Shown: positions 1 to 12,319, counted from the stretch's first letter. The stretch: 64,000 bases of DNA from Callaeas wilsoni (GCA_013398955.1 VWPU01018750.1:1-64000); one strand, 5' to 3'. The notes: generated by a model from the sequence alone, not told the origin. Made by a program: numbers and translations.

Positions 1-3000
1 TTTTGTTGTTGGTTTGTTTTGGTATTTTGGAATACTGATGCTGGCAGACTTGCTTATCTTCTTTCGGAAAGACACAGTCCAGAGCTCTGTGAGGTATTTT
101 GAAATAGGGCAATATTAACAGTGTGATAATATTAAATGGCCTGCAATGTTTAAAGTCTACCCCCCCAAAAAAAAACCTTGTATGGCTGTAACTCTTTTAC
201 CAAGTAGTTTTTAGTCATATTAGCTCTGACAATGTGTATTTTAAGCATAACATACAAAGATAGATGTGCATGTTAATGAAAAAATGAAAATCTGTGTTAA
301 TAAATATAAAAGTGGCTTAAGGGAAAATATTTGCTTTTCTAGCTAGTTAAGGTTTTGTATTATATCCCACTTAAGATTGAACATATTACTGGTTCAGCTG
401 TAGGAGGTCATACAATAAAGCAAAAAATAACCTAGAGTCTTTCTGGGGTGTTTAACTGCTATCCAGTGCCTGACCTCTCTCACTAAACAAGGTCTTGATG
501 CCCTGACTCACCTCTTCACTGCCACAATAGGCCTTCCCATTTCACTTTTTAATTATTGTTCCCCATTTCCCAGTGACTGAAAAGATGCTGGTCCCACAGC
601 ATATCCTGCTTTCACAGGTTAGATAGACTGCAGTGTATATGTTCTGTAACGCACAGCAGATGAAATTCACTGTTATTTTAATGTGGACGGCACTGGAATG
701 AAAAAAATGAAACCAGTACTAACAAACATGCTTGTAGATGCATGATGGCAAGCACACACATCTGCATATAAATATTATATATGCATATCTTCTTAATGGG
801 AGACTGGGATTGTTAGGTGCGCTTGCCTAAACACAAACTCTACAGCTAACCAAGCAAAAAACCCTCTCTACACAAATGTATGTTTACATACATACACACA
901 TAAGAAAAATAGATATCTGGTGTATAATTTCAATGTGTATGAATATAGTGCATTGAAGTTCCTTTTATTGTGCAAGCATAGTTTAAATTCCATTTTTATG
1001 CAATGGTGCAGTGACAAGCTTCCTATAAAATAAATATGGGCCACAAATGAAAATACTTTAGCTTGCTGGTCTTACATTTTTTCCTAGTAATGAATACAGA
1101 CTTCAACTTGCGAAAATATAAAATGATCCTGCTTTCAGTATAAATGTCCCTCAAAAAATCAATTCCAATTTCATCTTTGTTTTAGTAAAAAAAAATAAAT
1201 GAAAGAACAAAAAGATCAGGACTATAAATAATGACTACCTGTGGTTTTCATAAATAAATATCTCCAAAGCAGTGGAAAGCTGTAGAAATGCATGGATATT
1301 TTATTTTGTCTTCCCTCATGAATTTGTTGTGTTGCAGGAATGTGTATAAATAGATGTCTAGATATGGTGCAGATTCAGATTCAGCCATTTTCTCCAAATC
1401 AAAACATATGTTTCCCTCTTGATGTTGCTTTTTGTCCTTTGGAATGCATTAACACTTTAATAATGGAAAGTCTGCAGTAATGTATGGTCTACCTATGATG
1501 TTTTTTAAAAAATCTCATAAATATGAATCTATAGGTACAAGAAAGCTGTGTATGCTCATGCCCATGTCATAAATCATCCATCCTTTGTTTAAAAAAAAAA
1601 AAAAAAAAAAGAAGTGAGGGAGGAGGAGGGAGTGCTGTTTTTCTCACTGGAACCATTTAATCTTGTCTAGGGAGGGTTAAGAAATACTGCTGTTGACACT
1701 TACCTAGATATTTTCACAAAGTCGTGTCCCATTCACTGTTCTTCAGTTGGAAGGACGTTTTCCTACTCTTTAATTTTCAGGAAGGGAGAATCTTGTTCTG
1801 CTTTCTAGCCTTGTAAGAGAGAAATGACTGCCTTTCCCCACCTCCAGGTTACAACTTTAACTCATAATCCCCCCATCCCAAGGAAAAATGTAGATGATAT
1901 GTGCAATGTGAACTGATTTGGGATACTTTCAGTTTAGTGTCTCCAGCCAGGAGAAATGGATACAGCTCAATTATTTCAATAACTGCATATGTGTTTTTAT
2001 TCTGGGGTCCATGCTATGTTTGCTTAGAGAAAGAGGAATGTACTAACCAACCTTGCGTATGCACCAACGAACAGAGTGGACACTACGTTATTGCATTAAC
2101 TGCATCTCATGGAGGTAACATCATCTAAAAGGAAGCAAAAGCAAAACAGCTTAGAAACCAATAGCTTAGCCGTTGGTGCTTATCTTGAGTATCTGGCTTT
2201 CAATAATACCACACTGGAAATACTGGTGTGCTACAGCATTTTATTCTTCTCTTTCTTCAGGGCAGATTGGTACAGCCAGCACTTTTTTCCTGAGAAAATA
2301 TTCACATGAAATGGATTGCTAGATTTAAATGTACTACCCAGTACTGATGACTAATATGCTGTTATTCTGTCCCTCCCTCACCCCTCTATAATCAACAAAG
2401 CATGCACAACAGTGGAGTGTTTCACAGTAATTTTGGTGATGTTTTGCCTTGCTTGATTGGAAAGTATTTCTGAGGAGGATAAATAAGCTTGCCACCAAAC
2501 TCTCCCCTCTATTTGCCTTGCTGATGTTGCAGAGAGTAGTTCACTGCAAGATGTGAAACAAGGAATGCAGTAGATTGGGATGCTTCAATGGGAAAAAAAT
2601 TTGCAGCTCACTGGCTTCATCTCCCATCTGTATTATTAGCACCGTATAGATTTAATAATTAGGTGATTGAAGACATTTTGATGATGGAGCGGTTTCTATG
2701 ATCTGCAAAAGAAAGCATCTGTTTTCCTCATGTACTAATTAATTATTTATACAGCAGAAAATACAGTAGACTACCTTGAAGATGGGCAGGTTGGCTGTTT
2801 GTGTAAAAACAGCAAGGCCTGGCCTGGAAATTATGTCATTCTGACCTTCAAAGTCTCTAAAACAATTATTTTTCAGACATGCAGTAAACAAACAGTGCTC
2901 TCTTCTGTCTTCACTTCCACCTCAGTGTTTGCCCTCCTGTCCTCACGGAGGGCCTGTCAGCTTAAACATCACCTTTCCTTTTATTTTCCATTTCCTGTCT

Positions 3001-3480
3001 ATGTGTTTTATTAGCACCTTTTTCTATTTTACAGTCCACACTGATTCGACATCAGCTTCATCCCTCATAAGCTCTACTGTTGAGACTAGGCAGAGTTATG
3101 CATTGTGGGAAATATGCAAAAGCACCCAATCCTTTTTTTTCATGACTGTCAGGCGTGGATTCATTTCAGGAAATATATATTTCCAGAGGCTAGGACTTAC
3201 TAAAGTTTGCAAATCAAAGAAAAGCAGATCCTTGGATCTCACAAAATGTGTTGCTTTGTATTATGACAATGGTGTTCACATGCCTGACATCCTCATAATA
3301 ATATTAAGTCCTTTTTTTTCTAGCATTATGTACTTTATACATTTGTATAAATGTCACAGCTTGTAATCACTTCCTTTGTCATCGACGATTAATCTAAAAA
3401 AATCGAATAATTCACTGCCCCTTGCCATTTACATATCGCCTGCTACCATCTGTTCTTCTCAGCAGCAGTAAATGATGGGT
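1..3480. other. Unique AT-rich non-coding DNA
   Basis: No recognisable gene, RNA gene or interspersed repeat was seen. The stretch contains a 20-base A run (1591-1610) followed by a purine-rich G/A segment, and many short A/T-rich words. A 145-codon plus-strand open frame at 2929-3366 has no domain, is rich in Phe/Ser/Ile in its first half and was not accepted as a gene. A donor and acceptor pair on the minus strand at 512-576 encloses a segment closed in all three frames, which shows how easily pseudo-exons arise here. The sequence is consistent with intergenic or intronic DNA of a vertebrate. Confidence 0.6.
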
Positions 3481-3538
3481 AATTAACTCAGTGCCTTTGT
3501 CTTTCCCTTGCTGAATGTCTGACACATATAGATTTTCC

Positions 3539-3602
3539 TCTGTGTGTGTGTGTGTCTGTGCGCGTGTGTCTGCGTGCGTGCGCGCGCGCGTGTATGTGTG
3601 TA
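3539..3602. repeat. GT/CG microsatellite, Z-DNA-type tract
   Basis: A dinucleotide array of TG repeats interrupted by CG steps. From 3571 to 3602 the alternation of pyrimidine and purine is perfect for 32 bases and includes ten bases of uninterrupted CG repeats (3581-3590). Alternating CG/TG is the classic left-handed-DNA-forming sequence. Both strands give open frames through the repeat (Val/Cys-rich on plus, Thr/His-rich on minus), but these are repeat artefacts and not genes. The array is expected to vary in length between individuals. Confidence 0.95.
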
Positions 3603-3699
3603 GGAGAAGGAGGGGGATAGGAACAACAGAGAGAAAAAAAAGCAAAAGATGCTGTAAGCCTGACCTGAGGGAAAAAAAAGTCAGTACGAAAACATTTGC

Positions 3700-4090
3700 A
3701 GAGGAGAAAGCAGGACAGAAATGTTGGGGCTGCAAAGGGACTCTATCACGTGGCCTTTTACTCGCTTAATGTCAAAAGAAAGTGGGACTCGGCTGCGGAC
3801 AATAGCAGCCCTGCGCATGCAAGTACCCTTTTCTAAAGCTGTAAGGTCAAGGTCAAGATGCAGCAGCGAGAAAAAGCTTCATATGCTCCTCTTGTCAGCC
3901 TGGGTGCAAAGGGGGAAGATGAAAATGAGGCCAAATGGAGGGAATACACAATGCCATTTGGCTCCTGGACTGGGAGCCAGAAGGTTCACAACGTGTCATA
4001 TTGAAACTATGATATAGTGGCTCTGCATATTGCATCTTTAGACAAGTGAGCATGAGGCAATATGCAGTGTAAAATTAAAAAATAGAAAGC
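3700..4090. promoter_or_regulatory. Candidate regulatory block with E-box, NRF1-like and nuclear-receptor motifs
   Basis: This block follows directly on the microsatellite and is less AT-rich than its surroundings. It holds a perfect E-box, TCACGTGG (3746-3753, the USF/MITF type), an NRF1-like half site TGCGCATGC (3812-3820) and TCAAGGTCA (3847-3855), which is the extended half site bound by ERR and NR5A receptors; the AAGGTCA core is repeated in tandem at 3843-3855. The motif matches are seen directly. That the block works as an enhancer, or as a promoter for an unseen transcript, is inference. No TATA box or clear transcript was identified. Confidence 0.35.
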
Positions 4091-5242
4091 AACATTCAAA
4101 GAGCTTTTTGCTCTTTCTGCTAAACCCTGCAAGCCACCCTGCCCCCAGCTGTGGAAGGGCCAGAAAAGAAAGGATTCCCTTGGCATCGTAGGAAGTATGA
4201 CATGATAGCCTAAGCAGCATCTTCTGGCATGTCCCTTTGATATTGTTTATAAGGAAAGGAAGGAAAAAAAACCCTGAAAATGGTTCAAAATACTTTTTAG
4301 TGAAGGTTTTTAAGATGGAGAAAGCATAACAATGTGTCTCGACTACCATTAAATGACTGTTTATTTACATGTACTTGCTATAATTTATTTGTCCTTAGGT
4401 AGTATCTGGAAGCCTCCTTCAGGGTTGAGGGCCACATTGTGCTAGGCACTGTAAAAGCATGTAATATGACATAGTATTGTCACTCAAAACATCCTCAGGG
4501 GCTGGCCAGTGCTGAGTGTGATGTGCAGTGTCTTTCATTACAAGAAAAAAAAAAAAAAGAAAACAAAAAGGAAAGAAGAAAAGAAGTTAGTCATTTTTTA
4601 ATGGGATCCTGTTAATCTCAAGGAAGTTACATTGCCTAGATGGAGCTTCATGCCAACTCAGTTATTCTACTTATGTTATCTCTATGCCACATATTACTGT
4701 GTGTGAAGCTTTGGATTTTTGGACATGGGAGAAACAACTACTGGAGATAATTTCCCTATGATTTGAGACTTGCTCTTCTCAGTACTCTGCCCCAAAACAC
4801 TCTCTCCCAGGGCTTTTTTTCAAGCCTTTTCAATCAAGGCCATGACATGGGTAACATCTCTTGCTTATTTTACACAAACTTTTTTGAATGGTTTTACATC
4901 TCTCCAGTTTTCTTCTATTCCAAATAACCATATAACCTTACTCAAATCTGACTCCCATATTACTGCATACTCTTCAAATGAAATTCCCTGCATGTGTAAT
5001 GTCCTTGGAAAGTAACTCGCTCTTGTTCAGATATCTTAGTTTGTGCACTAAGTTTAATTATATTTAACCTGAATGAAAGATAATTATTTGATCCATCAGC
5101 TTCAAAGTTGAGTAGTGCCAACTGATGTGATGGAATGTGAATCGTAGCACTTGTGGGAAGTCCAAGCAACACCTACACTGCTAGTCCAGCGAGAGTTTCT
5201 TTCATGAAAGTTTCCCTGACCTAATAAAAAAAATGCACTTAC

Positions 5243-5323
5243 GTCTGACACTGGTCACTTCCAGATTCTCTGGGGGAAGCAGTGGTGCTGCTATTAATGC
5301 CTCTCATTAGATTTCCTTTCAGG
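5243..5323 (-). CDS. Candidate internal coding exon (81 nt), unknown gene
   Basis: Read on the minus strand, this segment is preceded by a strong acceptor (pyrimidine-rich run ending CCTCCCAG) and followed by a strong donor (CAGAC|GTAAGTG). Only one of the three frames is open: one leading base, 26 codons, then two trailing bases. The 81-nt length is a multiple of three. The peptide begins LKGNLMRGIN, continues with Ser/Thr residues and contains SPRESGSD, a composition typical of disordered, phosphorylatable regions. The leading base completes the split codon left by the candidate exon at 21556-21697 (AG+C, Ser). No family is recognised. Pseudo-exons with good splice sites are common in vertebrate introns, so this is a candidate only; the neighbour phase match raises its likelihood modestly. 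Confidence 0.3.
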
Positions 5324-7170
5324 CTGGGAGGAAAAATGTTTCTTGTTGCTACAAACTACTGATAATTTCTAATATTTTATCTCCTGGGTTTCTTCTAGCT
5401 AAACTATGAGATTTTCAGGTTGGGAGACAGAATGTGGTTAATATGGAACCACAAGGAATTGGCAAATCACCTCAAAGGGTCTACAGGAATGGATATAAGG
5501 GCAACAAAAGTAGAGGAAGATAACTAACAAGGTTCTACCTCATTAGATGAGGTATGAATATTATCGTTTTAGATGATTAGAATTACCCTACTGGTATCAG
5601 TGGGATGAGACATTTTGTCTTGTATACAGTGCATGGTAAGCATGGCTTGTACTAATAAGTTTCCAAATATAAGAAGTCAATGAATATTAATAATTAGTAT
5701 TTCTATTTTGCATTGACATGATGTCTAGCAGGCTTGATTGCTGCCCAGGAAATCAGTGAGGAAAACTCCAAAAAATTTGACCTTGCTCCAAAATCCTTAA
5801 TGGCTAAGAGGCAACAGGGTCCATAGGTTGTCAAAAAGTGGTGTGAGAGAGAGGAACATGGGGATAGAGGATAATAAAGACAGTAGTGGCATGTTAGGCA
5901 GTTATATCAATCAGCACAGCCCTTCTCCCTTCTACCTTTCATGTGTGGCAATAAAAGAGTGCTTAAAGGAGGGAAATTACGAGGATTTTCTGTTTGTGTG
6001 AAGCACATTCTAAGTGAGCTAAAAAGAGGGAGAATCCTGGAAGACAGAAAGCATGAAAACTTTCAAAAAAATTATTAATTTGATGCTGAAGACCATCACC
6101 ATGTGTTGATTGGAAGAAAGCGTATCCATTTTCATGGAATGAAAGATTACAGGGTGGCCGGGGCACAGACTGTGAAAGACTTGAAAGGGAATAGAAGAAA
6201 GTCATGAATGATGCCATAGATAAAGGGAAACTGGTGCGGGAATGAGGAAAAAAAAATAGAAAGAAAGAAAAGAAAGAAGGATACAGCATCTCTGTTACTG
6301 AAGAGAGGAGGAGATTGAGTCGCACAAATGAATAAAGTGAGAGATGAGGATGACTTAAAGAATAGGAAACTTCTGGCTGTAAAGTTAAAAGTTGCGTGAT
6401 GTCCATTAGGAAGTACAATAATCTGTAGCATATGATGGAAGGATACTTAGCTAGACTTAGACAAACAAGAAAAAACATGATGCAGGCAATAATCTTGTAT
6501 CATCTGGAATATGCACTGGATGGCTGAGATCTTTTCCATCTCTTGATATCTCTGCTACTTGTACAATCTCTGTACTTTAAGGCAGTGTATTTATACTGTG
6601 AAAGTGTGGAAGTACACACTGACTTGGCAAGAGACCATGTGTCATAGAGAAATACTTTAAAAATCTTTGCATATGAGTGGAATTTCCAAAATATTGGTGT
6701 GTGTGTATATACACACATATGTATATATTTCTTTATACACTTATATATGTATCATTGAATTCCTCTGTTGTGTAAGAAGTAGATGTTTCCAATGTATTCA
6801 AATCAGGATTCATTTGCAATATTAGTGTGAAACGAGATAAACTTAAAATCCAACATTTTTATATATGCTATGCCATTAAAAGGCAATGATTGTAAAAAAA
6901 ATTAACTGAAAACCATATTTGCTAGTATGTATATTTACAACTGTGTACTTATCAGATCTAAATCTTCATTTCAAAGCTTCTGTCAGGTGAAAGTGTAGAG
7001 TATGTTTGTGTTTTAAAATAAATGATATCTAGAGCTAATGAAGACAGCATTTCTTCTTCCATTTTTACTACAAATTCTTTATCTGCAGTGCAGATTTCTA
7101 ACACATAGCTTGTATTCCACTAGAAACAGAGATCTGCTTTTTAGCTCATAGATGACAGCTCTGACTGCAG

Positions 7171-7232
7171 TCTTGTGATATATTCAAATTTTTGGAGGGC
7201 TTTCTTCCTGAGGGTGTACAACCATTGTTGAT
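7171..7232 (+). other. Weak candidate exon (62 nt), plus strand
   Basis: An acceptor ending TGACTGCAG precedes, and the donor GAT|GTAAGTA follows. The frame starting at the first base is open for 20 codons plus two bases (peptide begins SCDIFKFLEG, ends VQPLL); the second frame stops only at its end and the third is closed at once. The donor is near-consensus, but the polypyrimidine tract is short and broken by purines. No neighbouring plus-strand exon of matching phase was found, so a pseudo-exon is the more likely explanation. Confidence 0.12.
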
Positions 7233-8079
7233 GTAAGTACACTGTGTACATATGGAAAAATGAATGGACGGCTGAGCACAGGGACTTGGACATATGCACA
7301 TTCTTGATATTGCCTGACTTAGGCAGAGTGTGGCTTTGTTTAGCTGATGTCTGATTTTTGTTGAGTACTAAACCAGAAGCTTTTTTACTTGTATCATTTG
7401 CACTGTACTGTGTCACCATACTGGGAGCTCCCTCTGTAATGGCTTTCTAAAGCTGGTATATTCGTAGTGATGTAACACTCAATGAACTGCTATTCAAGTA
7501 TATTTGTGAACATCATATTTTTGCTGAAAGATGGGGAAAATATATTGCATTAAAACAGATAATTTTTAAAGCTTCTGACGTTGGAACATGAATTAGAGGA
7601 AGAAAACAATCATTCCCTTGAAGGGAACAATATTTTACACTGTGCAGTAGGTCACTAAGGGAGATTTTTGATGACCCAAAACTTTTAATTGAAAGAAAGT
7701 ACTGATGATCAAGACCAACAGGCTTCAGAATGAGACTTACTAGTCCGGGTGTCCCCTAGGTTCTTTGCATATCAGTAGATAGCTTAGTCTTAGTGTGTGC
7801 AGGTTGGGCCGTTACACAAAGGTTTGAGGTAATTTTACTCAAGCATTGTAACTGCCTCAGCCAAAAAAAATTTCTTGGTTAACAGAATTGTGAGGGGATC
7901 TTCATAGTGTACTAAGCCTACTTTCTGTTTACTATGGAGATGTTTTCATGAATGTTTCTTAAGATTGCTCATTAAAAAACAATTGCAAGGTGCACCCAGT
8001 AAAAAAATATAAAAATCAAGTATAAATAGTGAAAGAATGAGAAGAGCACTGATGTCTTGCTACCACTTGATAAAAACAA

Positions 8080-8099
8080 AACATTTTAATTAAAATGTT
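8080..8099. repeat. Perfect 20-bp AT-rich palindrome
   Basis: The 10-base half AACATTTTAA is followed directly by its reverse complement, giving a self-complementary 20-mer centred on AATT with no spacer. It could extrude as a small cruciform or serve as a symmetric homeodomain-type site, since it contains the TTAATTAA core. AT-rich palindromes of this size are rare but can arise by chance in 64 kb of AT-rich DNA. Confidence 0.85.
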
Positions 8100-11000
8100 C
8101 AGTGTATCATTCACTCTTGTGGTGCTTTTTGACATTTCAAACATAGATATTTGAACCTCAAGCATTTAATGGACCTGGCCTACTGTTTTGTATTGATCCA
8201 CCTCACTGCAAACCACTGGTGATGTTGTTTACTCCCTCCCTGTAAAATGAAAAGAAAACAAATCAAAGTGTCTTAAACTTGTTGATTCAAAGCTGTTTCA
8301 TCTATCAGTATAGAAAAATTATGTATAGAAAAATAGATTAACAGTCTTTCTCACAGTCTTTCTTCTGCAAACTGAATTGAAATGGCCTGGCTTAAAGTAA
8401 CCTGGATCTCAGTCATAAAAGCAATATGCTGCCAGAGTGGCAAATCCAGAATTTATCACTCATGTATATTTCATCTGCACTTGCCTTTATTATTCTTTAC
8501 TGCTCAGGGATAAGAACCCATGGCATTACTATGATATCTGAGAACTGTTTGGCCAGTAAATTTGTGGCAAGGCAAATTCAGGATTTAGGAGTCAAATTTT
8601 CGATACCCTCTAATTTAAAAAAAAAAAAAAGGCTTCTGAAGGAGAGAAATGTTATCCATTTTTTTTCCTGTATTCCCTTTTGCTGCATAGTTTGAGCTTT
8701 ACCTTTACTCTTTCCCCTTTGATTCCTGGCAAAAAATGGAGAAGATGAGTTTTCTTAGTCTAAAGAGAATCTTCTGAAACTCTAAAGTCATTTAGGTCCT
8801 TCTGCATGTGTGAAGAGATATTGAGATATCATGATGCAGCCTGTCCAGGATCTGAATGAGAGATTGTTTACCTGATCTTTTCTGCTTGGCTAGGACAGTG
8901 AGTTCATAAACAGTCTCAGTCCTTATCTAATTCAGGATTGTCATTTATGTCCTCATTTGACTTTACAATCCTACTGTTCTGTTTGAGATATTGCTTAAAC
9001 TTTAATCTCAGGAGGGAAAAAAAGGAATTGTAGAATTCCACTATAAATTATTCTTTAAAGACCTGTAGGTTGCCACAATCTCGAGGTTGAACATCTTGAA
9101 ACATTTGGGGAGAAGTCTTACGTAAAAATAATTTAAGTACAAAACTGAATCTGGCTGGATGCAATGAGAAGTCCGACAAAAACACGAATCCTTGTAAGAT
9201 AAAGGAAGCTAAGACATAGAAATTAAGCTTTGCCTAAGATTGCTTATTTCTACCTGTTGTTCTCCTGTTACAGTAATGTTTAAAAATATTTTTTAATTGT
9301 GTAAGTGTGCAATCAGGAGTGCAATTGTGCAATCAGGAGTAGGTCTGGAATTAGAGTACTGTACTAGCAAATGACAAAGCTCTTCTGAAAGTCAAAATAA
9401 TCTGAAAGAACAGAGAGAAAAATCAGAGCACACTGCAATAAAAGTTGGACCCCAGTTAGTGCCAGACTGCCAACTGTTAATAAATTATGTCTTTGGTCTG
9501 TCATATTTGAGATGTTGAACTAAAATGTCAGTAAGAGTGTTCATATGATGCTTTTTGATGTTGAAGACTCATTATTAAAGACAGGTTGTCTATTCAAAAA
9601 TTTCTTCCCTTCTTGTCTTACTTCATGCTTAACCAAATGGACATGTGTCTTTCAACACTGTTGTCCTGGACCACTCACATGCATAAGCCAGGATCTCTAT
9701 AAACTTGTGATGTGTCTGTGGATATGTTGTTTGTAGGGAACATGGCTAAGAAGTGTAGCAAGTAACTAGAAGAACTGATGAAACTTAACTCAGCACCTAT
9801 TGAAAGGGTATTTTGGCTTATATAAACCACATGTAACTGCATTATTAAGCTCTTTGATAGTCTCATGAGAATTCAAAGATGCATCTACTGATTTAATCAA
9901 AGTAGCAAATATGTAGAGGAAAATCACGAAAAAATTTTTCTGCTTGTTGATGCAGAGAAAATTTTTGCTTCTAAAGTCTTAACTGAACTCACTGTTAAGA
10001 AATTTTTGCCAGGCAGACAGTGTGGCAATAGAAAAGACAGAGATTACTATTAGTATATTTTTCAGCATCATAAAGCAATAGGAAAATAGTCAAGAATGAA
10101 ATCAGTGTCTTTCTGTACAGTTGGTGAGAGGACTACAAGAAAACATTCGTCAGAAAATAGTGAGCAATAAAGTCAACCTGAAAGCTGAATAGAAATTGAA
10201 CTAGAAGCTCTAAAAATTTCCAGATATCTTTGTGGTTAGAGTCACAGAACATGGTGGTATTCCTAATGTTTTGGTTTCAAGTAACAATTTGCAAGGTCTC
10301 AGTTTTCTGCTTCTCCATATAAGATGATGCTTGTATGTATGCTCTGGGGAACTTAAGGATATTAATGAGTGTAGGTTTTAGGTTATTCCCTGCACAAAGC
10401 CTTGTACTAAGTCTCCTGGAAGCTTGAGCTGGCATCTACTGAGTCCTGATAACTCCTGTCCTACACGACAGAATTTTTTCTTTCCCTCTATGCCTTTCAG
10501 CAGGAATTTGGACCATCAGCACTCAGTTTTAGGCATTACCCTCTTCCTGTTAAATCTCACATCAGAACACCTGAAGTGACCAGTCTATCTGCAAGGGACA
10601 AAGTTAGATCAGAAGGAAAAAAAACCATTTTACTAGCAAAAGTATTTTAATATAGTTTTATAAAGCAATAAGACATGAATCACAATATCATTACTGAATA
10701 CCTGCAATAATAGCTGGCCCAAGAATAAAATGCTTTGGGCTTGAAGGTTTGAAAGTTGCAATAGGTGTGACCCGTGATTCAAAATACCATTGTACAGGAA
10801 AATGAAATTTGGGAAATATTCCTCTAGTACTATCGAACTAGTGGAACACCTTATTTCTAGGCCAAAGGGAGGAAAATTGTTGTATCCACTGACTTGCAGG
10901 AGCTGATACCATGGCACTCTTGCAGTGTAATCCATGGTATTATTTACTTCGTACAGCATTGGCTGAATATAAGGCACTGACTACCCTCTGTGTTTCTGTA

Positions 11001-12290
11001 TCATCATCCATTTTACTTGAATAGGTTGATCAGCCATTATTTCTCAGTTTGAAAGATATTGACAATAGAGGTTTTTTTAATCAGTGGGTAATATTCGTTC
11101 CTGAAATGGCTTATGGTAAAATTGCTTTTAAGACTGTGAGAAGGGGTTGTTACTGGTGGAACCCAGACCTAGATTCTGTGGCTGCCATGGAGATAGAAAG
11201 TGGGTATTTGGGCCTTGCTTTCATGTTTGGAACCAATATTCTTTGAAAGAAATATTGACTTTCAAATGAGTTTTATCCCTTGTGGTTTTCAACACTTTTA
11301 TTTGAGAAATTTGCAATTACCTCATGTGTTGGTCATGTACCTGAAATACCAGTTAAACCATGCACACATGCCAAGCAATAGCTTTTTGCTTGTCCTTCAA
11401 CATGGGAAGACTTTTAGCTTTGGATAAGGCATTTTAAAAACTTCCCTGGAACAGAATTAAAAGGAATCCATGTTTTTAGGGCAAGTACAGTCAAATTAAT
11501 AAACTCTATCAATACTCAGTATACCTTTTAGACTTGCCTCAATGAAATTATGTAATCTGTATCCTTGCAATTTATAGTTGATATTATCCATAAGCCTACA
11601 GTTACATTGCAATGCTCCTACACATTGGGTCTCCTACAATTCTGACACTTTTTAGCTGTCCAACAAATCTTAAAAGTGAAGAAAAAGAAGGACAACCTTG
11701 TGTGACAATGTCTGATGTAAAATACAGCACGTTTTATGCTGCAGCCATGTCCTTAAAAATTTATCATATACTGTCCCACCAGGAGATGCCTGATTATTGG
11801 GACAATAGCTTCATTTGTAAGCATCCCCTTTGGCAGCCCAGGAAAGGACAGCCAACTAACTGACAGCAGCATAGCATTTAAGTCATGGCTGTGGTGCAGA
11901 ATTGAATATAGAAGAGAAGGAATGACTAGCTATTGAACTGCAGTAGAGAAATGATTTGTGCTGCCTGCTGTTATATAAAGCCTACTATAAACAATAAGAG
12001 CTGTTTTGTTCCCCTAGATTTTAGGTTTACAACTCACCACAGTGTTGGTAGAACATAACATACTGGCAAGCTTATTCTTTCTTATGGCTTGGGCAATTAT
12101 TTGGCATTGATTTTCTTAAAGTTTTGTCTTGCATGTCAGCTTTTTGTTGGCAAACTTTGCAGTAGAGTTTGAGCGAGTCAGTAAGATTTGAGAATACAGA
12201 TGAGATCAGTACTTGGCTCATGTTTTCCTTTTACGAGACAGAAATAACAAAAATGGAGTTTTCAACCCTCCTCTCCAGACACACACCCAC

Positions 12291-12316
12291 GGGGGGGTGG
12301 GGGGGGGCGGGGCGGG
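12291..12316 (+). other. G-quadruplex-forming G tract
   Basis: Four G runs of 7, 9, 4 and 3 bases are separated by single bases (T, C, C). This matches the strictest form of the G-quadruplex pattern with one-base loops, in the middle of AT-rich DNA. An ACACACCCAC segment precedes it. The minus strand reads through the complement as a run of Pro codons, an artefact. Long G runs are often mis-sequenced, so exact run lengths are uncertain. Confidence 0.85.
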
Positions 12317-12319
12317 TTG

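Larger units (their letters stand above)
4091..12260. other. Unique non-coding DNA
   Basis: About 8 kb without a supported gene. The longest open frame in the whole window (minus strand, 5963-6478, 171 codons) lies here. It is dominated by Phe, Ser and Leu because it reads the complement of a purine-rich tract (6240-6290, AAAG and GAAA units), and it was rejected as coding. A candidate minus-strand exon at 5243-5323 is listed separately. Smaller items are an AT/TG alternating palindrome at 6700-6717, a 15-bp direct repeat with a 20-bp offset at 9306-9340 and a 20-bp palindrome at 8080-8099. A 114-codon minus-strand frame at 10633-10977 has no recognisable family. Confidence 0.55.

Noticed and set aside
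2929..3366. 145-codon plus-strand open frame
   Set aside because: Hydrophobic and Ser-rich, no family, no good splice or promoter context; length is within what chance gives in 64 kb read in six frames.
3412..3769. Open frames on both strands across the GT microsatellite
   Set aside because: Repeat translation artefacts (Val/Cys/Arg and Thr/His/Arg runs).
5963..6478. 171-codon minus-strand open frame, longest in the window
   Set aside because: It is Phe/Ser/Leu-rich and reads the complement of a purine-rich tract; a second frame is open over the same part. No domain, signal or splice context.
6700..6717. 18-bp TG/TA palindrome
   Set aside because: It is a simple dinucleotide tract (TG then TA then CA), so symmetry is trivial.
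10238..10262. AGTCACAGAACATGGTGG, a possible CR1 tail scrap
   Set aside because: Match too short and no following CR1 sequence.
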